DNA of 64,000 bases, from assembly GCA_029582265.1 (NCBI GenBank), contig CM055823.1, positions 7,112,359 to 7,176,358 of the forward strand, given 5' to 3'. The stretch is from Zoroaster sp. YZ-2022 (lineage: Eukaryota > Echinodermata > Asteroidea > Forcipulatida > Zoroasteridae). The notes below the pieces were generated by a model. It made no database searches. It was not told the origin of the DNA and saw only the letters and a list, made by a program, of their open reading frames with translations. Each line of letters starts with the position of its first letter. The stretch's first letter is position 1. Of the stretch, positions 34,691 to 46,292 are shown one piece after another. The position numbers were made by a program, and so were the translations under genes.

Positions 34691-35150
34691 CATTGAACAA
34701 TTTGCTGAAACTTTCCTACAATTTATGTTTAATACATAATAAGCAGCATATGGGTTTATTACTTACCTGAAGCTATAGACGATGTGACCAAAGACAACAC
34801 ATGCTTTACACAAGAGCTCCAAAGGTCAAACTGCGCCGGGCTCAAAATGTACACTGGTCTATGACAAGAAACCATCAAATCTGATATTTTGAGATATCAG
34901 CAGAACATTTTATTTTTTAATAAGGCATTAACATTACATCTCATTCATCTGAAAATTAAACAAATTCTTGACGTAGGCCTATCGGTGGAGAAGTACAAAA
35001 TGTACAAACTCCTGCCGAGCAGGAAATCACCCTGGTACTCTAAGGGTCATGCAAAGTGTAAACAAGTCACATGGTCTATAGGCTTCACTTTTATTAAACC
35101 GCTTGTTTCTTTTGACTGACTTACAAATTATCTATAAAGCTGGTTAACCA

Positions 35151-35350
35151 CACTGTAAAAACGTTGGGCAACATGGGGTTGGGTAAGGTTATTTCTCCCA
35201 GAATTGGTCAGTATTTACCACAACTGTTCACATATTTGGGCAATAAATTATCCAACATTTGGCAAAGGTAAACCAACTGTATAACCTGTTGATATGTTGA
35301 CCAGTGTTGGGCAACATATCAACAGTGTTTGCCCAATATTTCTTACGGTG
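35151..35350. repeat. CACTG-ended MITE, GGGCAACAT-word family
   Basis: It starts CACTGTAAAAACGTTGGGCAAC and ends GCCCAATATTTCTTACGGTG, an imperfect inverted pair. The interior repeats GTTGGGCAACAT and ATGTTGACC words. Length is about 200 bp. Confidence 0.6.
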
Positions 35351-35958
35351 CATGAAACACGTAATTTTATTAAAATAAATAATTATAGAACACTATAATT
35401 ATAAAATACAATACACCATAAAATACAACCTTATGTTTGAAAAAAGTGCAAAATGTTAACCATGAGTTATAGAGTGCAGATAATTATAAAGAAAAATATT
35501 CACTGAGAAGCAGTCAATATTCTATCAATTTGTTCATATGTTAGGAGGTGTACGTACCTGTGCAGTTACAAAGAAGCTATGTATAGGTATATAATGTTAT
35601 ATAACACTTTTAGAGCTATAATAGGATTCTACAAATAGACAAATTTAAGGTCTTAAATATTGATGATTGCTTTCTAAAAAAAAAAATATATATATAGCTA
35701 GATTTGATAAAGAGAAATCATTTCTCATAGAATTATAAAGATGGTTTTCTAGGCTAATTATAGATTATTCTCCAATAATATTTGTCTGTTTTTCTATAAT
35801 TTGAATTTTAAAATATTATCTTCTGTTAAGAGTGTGAATAATGTACTGGTCGATAGAGATGATTATAATAATCTATATTATTCTCTGCAGTGAGGGATGC
35901 AGTAAATGGGTGGAGGATAAGGTGAATGAATTACTGCGCCCTGCTTTAGTCCCCACTA

Positions 35959-36225
35959 CACTGTAAAAATGGTGTTCAGAATTTAAACGCACGCAAAATA
36001 AACGCGTCTATAGGAATGCGTTTAAATGCTAAACGGCCATCCTCTGTACATCATGTCACAAAGCTAAAACGTGCTTAGCTTTTTGACACCTGTTCATATG
36101 GTTTTCAGCATCCAAACACACATCACAGAAAAGCACAATCTAAACATGTTTTAGGCTAAACATGTGAAAAAAGTGAGTACAAGGTAAGTGTTTAGAAATG
36201 TGTTTAAATTCTAAACACCACAGTG
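35959..36225. repeat. CACTG-ended MITE, GTTTAAATTC-word family
   Basis: The left end CACTGTAAAAATGGTGTT and right end AACACCACAGTG are inverted, each followed inward by AGAATTTAAAC. Interior words AAACATG and GTTTAAA recur. The ends recall CACTG-type transposons; no target duplication was recognised. Confidence 0.6.
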
Positions 36226-36383
36226 GGTAGGCCCCTGCAAATTCCCAGGTGAAAATAAAGGGAAAAAGCGCTCATCCGATGTAGCAATACTGGAATCAAG
36301 CTTGATAAGAATACATTTTAAAATTAGATCTATGTAAAAAAAAGCATACAGCCACTTGTAAAGTAATTGTATAAGAACACATT

Positions 36384-37030
36384 CACTGTAAAAATCAGGA
36401 AAATCATTCACTTTACATGATGTTTCTATAATTATATTTTCAAAGAAATTTACACATTCCTAAATAATTTATTTAGATTTCTATAGAATAACACAATTAA
36501 CAAAATTAAAATAATAAATAAATAAATTTAAAAAAAACGACGCAGGAATAAATATATTTCTAGAGAAACCTCATATTTTTAACCTCATTATTTGTTTTTT
36601 GTTTTAGTTCCAATGAACAATTTTCTATAGAATTAACTGTATATAATTATATGTAATTTTGTAAAGAAAATGTTTTTCAAGAATTGTATAGAATATTTCT
36701 GTTCAATTTCTGATGGAATTTCAATAGAAATGTTACAAATTCAACAGGTTCTGAACTCTTAAGACACCACTTTTTATCTACAGAAGATTACATGATATTG
36801 TATATTTCTTGGAGCTTGTTGGCCCCATTGATTCTATGATATTTTCTGAAATGGTTAATATAGAGTTCTATAGAAATGAAAAATATATTTTAGAGAACTA
36901 ACATAGCAAAAGTTACCCACTTTTCTAAAATTCTGCAACGTCTACGGAATTGTAATATAAATTGTAAATAATTTGTATAGAGATGTTACAGCGACTGGTT
37001 CCAAAATGTATTCTATAGAAGTCTTTATTA
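36384..37030. repeat. CACTGTAAAAA-started repeat rich in TTCTATAGAA, reaching the receptor's stop codon
   Basis: CACTGTAAAAATC at 36384 begins a stretch with TTCTATAGAA-type words near 36478, 36622, 36692, 36866 and 37010. It ends near a TTTATTACAG at 37024 that could be the inverted end. The last codons of the adhesion GPCR overlap its right edge. Confidence 0.5.
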
Positions 37031-37222
37031 CAGATATTCTAACGAATTTTGACAGAATTCTGCAGACTTTGTATTGGGTGTCATTACTGACGTCACTCCC
37101 GATGGTCCCGATGACGTGTGTGACGTCATCTGCACGCCACTAGTCACGTGTTCCTTTCGCCCAGTAGGCTGTTTTCCCAAATTGTTGATATCGGCGATGC
37201 GACCACTTATCTTGTTGCGCAC
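37028..37222 (-). CDS. Receptor exon: cytoplasmic tail and stop
   Basis: 64 residues from VRNKISGRIADINNLGKQPT to CQNSLEYL and stop TAA (37028-37030). Acceptor TATTTAAG, phase 0. The tail is Ser/Thr-rich, a plausible phosphorylation platform. The stop overlaps an AATAAA (37024-37029). Confidence 0.85.
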   Translation of the reverse strand: MRNKISGRIADINNLGKQPTGRKEHVTSGVQMTSHTSSGPSGVTSVMTPNTKSAEFCQNSLEYL

Positions 37223-40200
37223 CTTAAATAACAAAGGGTATGCATGTAAATAAAGATTAGTCGCTAAAAAATAATGTTTCCATTAAAACACTGCGGCGTG
37301 CCATGCTGCTTATTTTTAAAGTAGGTTTGTAAACAAAATTTAATTACTCCGTTGATTTTTACCCCAAATTTATCAAATTCCGTAAGTTCACTGTTGAAGT
37401 ATACCCAAATAGCATGGTTAATTCCCATTAGCCTGCTTTGAACCATTGACCCAAAAAATCCTACTGCTAAAAGCATGGTCCCATAGGACCGTGTACAAAT
37501 CCTAATCCCATCTGTCAACACAAGGCCATTGACTTCGGCTCCTAAGCGGCTTATCAAAAGCTATCAGTTACCCACTATGGTGTGCTAGAACATGATTCCA
37601 GACAGGCTGGAGCCATCAGCCAGAGGATGAGAGATGTTTATTCCTATAACTGCTATGGGTACACATAATAGGGTATATTTTATGTCGATTTGGGGTAGGG
37701 GAAAAAGCGTTATCAGAACTAAAATAAACATCAACCTAAAGGGCCCTTACATTTTTTTTGCTTCAAATTGTTGTCTAGGGTCTAGAGGACCTCTAGGCAT
37801 CTGTTAAAACCATTGGCAGTTGGTAGTGTTCAACGCAACAGAAGTTATAGCGCCCCTTCGAAGGGGCTTCACACCTACTGAAAAATTAAGCGCGATGCAA
37901 CCACGCTGTTCGTATAAGCGTCATGGCGCGTCGCAGTGTTTTAATTAAATTGTAAATCAAAGCTTAATTAAAATGAAAGGAATCCATACTTTATAAGAAT
38001 GACAAGATATAGATGGGAAAACATGTCAAAGTTTCAGCTTGTAGTGACTCCAACATTTCAGCTGCAATTATTTTGTACCGATTGGCGCTCCATAGTACTG
38101 ACATTTCAAATGGCGTTTTCTATAACTACGAGCTCGTTGTACGTATAAGCCTTATCAGAATTGTGCGCGCAATGAATTATGGGAGCAGGTTTTGGAAAAA
38201 ATGTAAACATACGCACATGTTTGTGCACAAAGTCAATGGAGGAAAAAGGTGGTCGGTCAGAAATTGACGTTTTTTACCTATTATAGCAAAATTATGGAGA
38301 AATGTTTTAAGAAGTCAGTTAAATTATAAACAACATTTTTATAATTAAGAAGATAATTGATTCCCCCCCCCCGAAAACTACGCAAATGGAGAAATTCTCA
38401 GCTGATTTCTGATCCCTGGTTGCGACGACCATATTTTAGTCTATTAAGCATTTTTTCTGCTAAAATAAATTGCTGATAATTTCATCGTATTTACAAAACA
38501 AATTAAGCATTATGGTCAAACCCAAACCCACAATAATGATGATTATAAATTGGGGATGTCGGTCGAGCGTAAGATTAAAAACATTAAAATAAATAAATAA
38601 ACAAATAAATAAATAAATAAATAAATAAATAAATACAAAATTGCTGCCACCCAAAAAACAAACCATTGAAAAAATAATTAAAATCAAACAAAGTGCTAGT
38701 TGAGACAGGAACTCATTATCTCATCAAGAAACTATTATCTTATTATTATATTATTTTGGTACCGTCTGATTACCGCATCACGTTCCCCGCTTATAGATTG
38801 GGGACACGGATCGCCGCCCATCAGATCTGAAATGAGACTTGCCTGTTTTAATCCCCTCAGGATAAATTGTTGTTCCTACCGCTAATGGATTGTACAAAAA
38901 TAATAACAATTGAATATCTGGAACGTACAAAAAAGGCAAGTGGCACAAGGCACTGATTTCTCCTTTTTACCATCCTTTAATTTATATATAATATATATTT
39001 TTTGTCGATGAGGAGAATATTTCTAAAAGAAAATATAAGTGTTCCGAAAACCGAACTGAAGAGCTTCTCAGCCGTTAGTAGGCCTATAGTGATCGAGTTT
39101 GCCTAAAAAGCACAGTGCTACAAGCAAATTAGAATTATAACTGTTACTCCAGAAATCAGCTGAGAAATCTTCGTTTGCGTGGTTTCTGGGAATAAAAAAT
39201 TATTCTTTTCTTAATTATACAAATGTTCTGTATGTAATTTAACTATTTCTTAATAATTTTCCATAATTTTGCTATAATAAGTAAAAAAGGTAAGTTTTCT
39301 GATTTCTCCTCCATTGACTTTGTGCACAAGTGCGTTTGTTTACAACTTTCTTCCAAAACCCGACTCCCATAATTCGACTCCCATAATTCATTGCGCGCAC
39401 AATTCCGATAAGGCTTATTTTGCCGCCAGTTTTGAGTGTTCTCACACGTCAGTACGACAACTTTAATTCTCGCGAATTTTTTTACCGTGTTATTGCCTTT
39501 TGGAAGCCACGGTTGTGTTGCAAAGTTTTTCTCAGTTTAATCAACTTTGAGTGCATATATCTTCACGTCTTTTTGGGTACGTTTGTCGGCGAGAAAGTGC
39601 AAGGATTTGTCTATGGATTTTTGGTGAGCGGTTCGCACATGTTACAAAGTCGCCGCCATCTTGGCAGACAACCACAGTCGCCTACAGTCATACGTTTTGT
39701 TTCGTCGACATGTAAATAACTATACATAGTTCGTCAACGTTATTCTGTTTCGTAAATAATCATCCTGCTTTGTGAACTATCCTTTCGGAGACAATAAAAC
39801 GGAGCTAAATAGAGCCCGCAGAGTGAAGGCCTAGCTAGCTAGTAGCTGATTTACTGGACGAATTTCTAACGTCGGCTAACGTTAGCACTACATAGTTGGA
39901 CTTGGAGTTACGTTTACCGAGGGAGATCCGCCATTATTCCATTTCCCTGGGTGAGTCAAATTTAATGTTTCACAGCTTCATTGTCTAATATTATATTGAT
40001 TCAAAGAAAGTGAGCATATCCTTAGAAATAGCTTTGCCAACAATATAACAATGTTTTAATTCCTATTATTATTATAGGCAGATAGGAGAATGTGATTTTG
40101 TAAGCTTAGGCCCCAAAAATAATTTTCCGGTTTCTGAATTCTGGTCTCCATGCACGTCGCCTCAGACCTGCGCGTCGGCAGTATAAGTTTTCGTTTTTTG

Positions 40201-43200
40201 GCTATGAAACGATGTCCAATTGCGGCCAAAATTGCTGGATAAGCCTTATCGCTAATAGCACTGAAGCAACTGCCGCAAAGCATACAGGGATACAAAAAGG
40301 GGCATCTGTTTGGCGCAGCTTTTGTGGCGTCAATAATATTTTGTTTGTCCGCGCGGCACGCAGTGGCGCTGTTGCGCCCACAGACATCCCACAATTCCTT
40401 GCAGCATCGTGGTATGAACGTTTGCCCAATTTGTGAGGCCTCTCTTATACTATAGCCATAATATACTTTGTGTGTGGTAAATCTGGTTGAGTTCCAATAA
40501 CCGCGCATACATGTACATGTACGTTGGCAACAAAAGATTAGGGGGCCTACCAAAAAAAAAAAAAAAACGCGTCACTGCAACGATTTTGAAGCCGACCTAT
40601 GACCAGAAACCGATTATTTGTTGGCCTTAGCTAAGTATTAATGTTCTATTCAAAAAATCAATGATAACTAACCTCTTTATTTCCAACGATGAAAATCATA
40701 CAGAGCATGAACCCCTGCACAATAATCACAAATGTATAAGTACAATTAAATAAAATGATTACACACTGATATTTATATGGCCTTCATAATCTCAACAATT
40801 ATGCGGAAAACCTGCACGTCCTATATTTTGGTTGTCACATTCTGAAAAAAGCAGACGAAATTTCATAATGTCAATAGCTGAAATTTTTAATATTCATCAA
40901 AAAATTTAAATGGAAATTAATAAAAAGAAGTTCCAGTCATATAAAATTTGAGACTTTGCACGGTGGAATATCGATATTGTTTCGGTTTGCGGTAACACCA
41001 TGTGTTTATCTCAACTATCGCGGCGAAGCTGAGGTACATGTTCTGAAAAGAACCTTATCGCACAACTCGTACCTCAACCTTCGTTAAAGATGGACTACAA
41101 CGAGAACTCTCACATTAAATTGACTATCGAACCTTGTTTATGTTGTGTTCAGGTAACAATTTATTGTTGTGGTCATGTTTTTCTCTTTATAATTTTGTTG
41201 CAATTTGACCGAAAAAATTAGACCCCGCTTCTTCGATTTTTGAAATTTCCCGCCCTGCACTGGTTCCCGACAAAGACCCATTGAAAATCCACTATGAAAT
41301 CCACGATATAGTACCAGCGGACTTGTAAACCAGCGAAAAGGGATGACGTATAACCCATGAGCACCCGAGAGTAAACAGAAGACGCCATGTTACTTCCGTG
41401 TATATTATACATGCGTTTTCATGCGTCAGCAGAGGCATGAAGTTTTTATGAAGCTTTTTTCGACGTTGTTGTGTAACAGTTATATAATGCCGACTTCATG
41501 TGTTGTTGGTGGATGCACTAGAAATAGTATTAAGAATCCAGAGACTCATTTTTCAATTTCCGCGGGATCCTGCGATATCAAAGGAATGGGTGAAGTTCGT
41601 GAATAATACACGAAAGGATTTCACCTTCATGCCAAAATTCCTGGATCCGCCCCTGCTGATATTTGCCTGTTTTATCACTTTATCTGGCTCCCATGTATTT
41701 AATCTTTTATAATCTTTGCTATTGTTACTTTAGGTTATTTTATTATATTTAAAGGGCCTGGGAGCATTTTATTCAAATGGATTTGGTGCTATATACATGT
41801 CTTTTATATTTTTTATTAATATTTGATTGAAGACAGAATGACATGGCCTGTACACATTTATTGTTATTCTATTCTTGTATTTTACAATTTATTGCCACTG
41901 TACACTCAGAACAAGTTTTAAGTTTTATAGGCAGAAGTACATGAGATTTACCAACATGAGATTTACAATATTAGTCTTTGTCACACTTCTCCCTTTTGTG
42001 ATGCAAAGCCTAATTGAATTAGCTTTAATCCAAGAAAATCTGAACCTGCTCAGCAGTAGAGTTATGCTGATTGTAAGTTTTTTCCTGGGAAAAGAGCAGC
42101 AAGTGTGAAACGAATATCAAAGGATTTCCAGTTCGGTTTAACAGAACAATGGCCAAGTTCCAAACAAGTATGTACAGGATTTCGTCATCAAGTTGTTTTC
42201 GTCATCAAGAGGCAACTTTTTTAATTTTGATATTTTAACCTCAAAAATAAACTCAATTGTTGGTTGCAAATACATACATGTTTTGTCTTGTCATTTATTC
42301 GAAAGTACTAAGGTCTTGTAAAATTTTCAGTTCTTGGCATCTTTCTGACATACCGAATTTGTAATGTTTTTACCATAGTGTATTGTTGGCAACATAAAAC
42401 AAGTTTATTTCACATTAGTGCTAAATTAATCAACTTCTCCCCCCCCCCGCCGAAAAGACACAAAATGAAATACACACGTAATTGATTCTGCCATTGATCA
42501 TGGTTTATGAACGCACAAAATAATTTGTAACTCCCTCCAGATCATTATAACTAGGGAAGAATGTTACCAATTTAAAAAATTAAACAAAGCAAATCGGTCT
42601 AATCCAGTGGTGGATACGAAAATCCTTTGTACTGTCCATCAGGGTTTGGGAACGTCCTGCGGATTGCGTCCATTACACATGATGGCAGTGGCACCCGGTT
42701 GAAACGGCCAAGATAACCCCAACACCACCTCACCACTTGCCGATATGCAACATGGCGATATTTTCTGTAAAACAAAACAAAAAATCAGACAAAAATATAA
42801 ACATAAGATTTGTGATTTGCATGGTGGAGTATCGATATTGTTTACGTTAACACCATGTGAAACTGAAATGCTATAAAACTCTAACCATACCAAAAGGCAA
42901 TCATGATCAAAAGTAAACAATTACATACATGTAATGCATGTACAATAAGATATAGATGCACGTGGGTCAACCAAGGTCATATTCAGTTGTGTGCGGTTAC
43001 TCTGAAGTAAACACCGGTGCTCATTCTGGTCAATCAAAAGTAATCTGCTTGATATGCAGATCATTCAAAACTGACATTGCTCTAAAATATTAATTGAAAT
43101 TGATGGTACATTGGCTTTGTACATTCAGTCAACACTCAAATCACTTACTGGTCAAGCGTTCCTTCAACTGCATCTCTGCCATAGTATGCTCTGTACTGAA

Positions 43201-46200
43201 GATACGCTGTTGCAAGCACTCCTGGGTGGAGGCAGGTCGCATCAAACCAATCATGGATGGTAAGGCACTGGTCGGGATCATCCACGTTGATGTCCAGCTG
43301 CCGCATCATGTTCTCTGTCTTCTCAACTTCTTTGCAACATATACAGTTTGCGAGCAAAGGCTGAAGAACACAATGTCCACACGAACACCTATTACAAAAA
43401 AAAACAAGTTTGGAAAATATAATTTTAGTAACTTTGTCATTGGGGTTGCTACTTAAAAATTGATCTTGAAATACATCCCCCATGAACTGATCAAGGACAG
43501 GTACATCACGAAGGAATACATTTTCCATGGGCAGATCAAACATTTTTATTGTGCAGGGGGCTACAACCTTTGATTTGAAGGGAAAGACTAAATGTCAATT
43601 ATGCTTAAAGCATGATGGTAAAAGATCATGATTTTATTTGAATTTTGAGCAGTGATTACTTTCCCATCATGTCTTCATAAATACTGGCTAATATTGCCAA
43701 CAAATCATAAAACGCAAGACATAGTAATTACCCCAAAATTTCCACTGTACATGTATTGTACACATGTACAATTGTACACATGTATAATTGTACACATGTA
43801 CATGTACTACTACATGTACATTATGTACCTTGGGTCTCCATCATGTTCGTTCATGTTTTTGTCAAGTATAGCCTACAACTATTTTTGTACAGCAGAAACG
43901 AATTGATCAAACGAAGCATCATTCAGTATTTCATTCATGAATCATTTTGTGGGCTTACCAGTCTGTGTTTAGCCGTCTATCATCAGGATTTGGTTCGTCG
44001 TCTTCGGCCTGACGATCACCGTCACAGGGCTGGTCAACTGCAGGCGCCGCAAGTGGCTCGAACCGGTATGGTTCAGCGCCACGTACTTCGACTTCTTCGT
44101 CATCGTCTTCGCCTTCTCTCTCGTCTGGGGAGCTCCCCTCATCGCTAGAGCTGACATCACTATCCTCAGAAGTGCCTATATGAAACTCCTCTTCCTCATC
44201 TATACTGTGATCTTCCCAATATTCGCTGCTATCGGACATTTTCGCAGTTTTTCGGTGTAGAAGATGTCGCTTGTCCGCTGTTGTTCCGCATTGCATGTAT
44301 GGTAAATGCATACAGTACACACAATCGACTGTTGTGCGTGTGGGTAACCGTTAAGCGTCATGGGTGCTACGTCACACACGAAGTATGAATTATTCATGAG
44401 TTGAGGGCTTTTGGTGAAACTGGGCTTTTCTGGGTCGTAGAACGCCGATCAAATTGAATTTTTTTTGCATGAAGGAACAAGTTTTATTGAATTATAATAA
44501 TATGTTAGTAATCATTACACATTTCTCGAACGAAAACAGCAACACAGCACTTATCATTATTCCGTTGTAGTCAATCTTTAAGTGAGAAAGGTTCAAGGGA
44601 GAACCAATGTCGGGCAACTCGTTTTTCTCTACTGTCGCTATAGTTCAAGTCATCTTAAAAATTGTATGCCGTTTGACAAATGTGCAACTTTCAATATTTC
44701 TACGGTAAAGGGTAGGCCTATTTATTTTTATAAATTCACAACTTTCTAAATGAAAACTCGATACAACTAACTGAACTGATGCAATTTCCAAATATATTGC
44801 TATGGTCCTACATGTATGCCTATATACATTTCTCAAAACTGTACAAAAACGGTACAAAAACGGTGACCAAATGTGTATTAGGAGAAATACATAAAACTAC
44901 TCTATCTGAATAATTCTTCATATTCTATATAAATAATTACATATAGTTAGTTTTACCTGAAAACTGTTCAAGATGGCAAAGATGTAATCAAACATGATCA
45001 GACTGGAACTGAGTGCCAGTACGCCAAACAGCCACGGCAAACCTACCATCGGTATAAACACCAACAGCGCCTTTGCAGTAGTCCTGCGAATACAATTTAA
45101 ACATACGGTGGTGAATATAACTCAACCTCGTTCCCAGAGCTTACGAGCAGGGTCGGGAACCTAATGGTCTATCAAACCCTGGAACTGGACGATTACAATA
45201 TATGCAAAAATCCTGTACTTGTGTAAATTTCTTTTAGATGTTACAACTTGGTTTTAAAGGGACATTAAGTACCTAATGTAAATGACTGGAACGGACTTCC
45301 AAAAGTCTTCACGGTTAGTAGTACATGTATAATAATTTCCTTACTGTTGCAGAGCTGCCAACTCTTCCGGATTCTGTGGAAGACTTCGCGTATTTGACGG
45401 TAATTTACTTACTTAAAATATATGCAAGGAGGCCTCTCCTTTTGGCACCAAAACTGCATACATGCTCTTAACAGTGTTAAGAGCATGTATGCAGTTTGGT
45501 ACCTTGTGGTTTTCAATAGACGTGCAATATGCATACAGCACGTCAGCGAAGCCAGTCTGAATGTGATGATGTCGGAGATGTTGTCGGTTGCATTTACTGC
45601 TGGAAATATGTCAAATCTTTTGCTTTTGATCATATAACAGTCACTTTGGCACCCTATTCTGGGCGTGCGTCAAATATGGAGGGGGAGAGGAGGTGGGGGA
45701 GGGGGAGAGATTACCTGAATTTGTTTGCCTTCATCTTGGTTATATCTCTGTCGATCATGTGACTAATCTCTCGCAAGACAGCCACTAACATCACCGTATT
45801 GATCTGAGCGGTAAATCAACAACAAAAAGGTTCATTTTTGGTTAATATCAACTGGAGACAACTATCAATATGGTTATCTGATCTGACGCTAGATCCAAAT
45901 GGCCACATCAATACAAGGGCAATTCCATGATAAAGTGGACATGACCTTCAAAAATTCAAATCTGAATTTAAATGCATTCACTCATCTTATTTTGTTGTTT
46001 ATACCTCAAAGTTTGTAGAACAAGTAAAAATTCTTCATTTCTATTTGTATCTTTTGAGAAATGATCATTTGTGGAATGATTTGTGTAGACTCGAATATTT
46101 TCCAAAAAATGTGTTCATTTGGTATTTGTCATCTTAGTTAATTGATAGGTGATAGCTCATTGAAATGTTGATTTCCTAAATGCATATGGCACCGATACTC

Positions 46201-46292
<92 letters not shown>

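Noticed and set aside
35959..36225. RAG/Transib-type recombination signal, from CACAGTG at the right end
   Set aside because: The CACTGTG/CACTGTA termini are suggestive, but there is no 5-bp GC-rich duplication and no nonamer-like partner.
40056..40553. 165-codon minus-strand ORF, Cys-rich
   Set aside because: No recognisable domain or splice linkage; part of it (CAATTGGACATCGTTTCATAG) recurs near 50105, so it is repetitive. The opposite strand is also open.
43756..44148. 130-codon plus-strand ORF
   Set aside because: Antisense to exon 1 of the P2X7-ballast gene and to a palindromic microsatellite.
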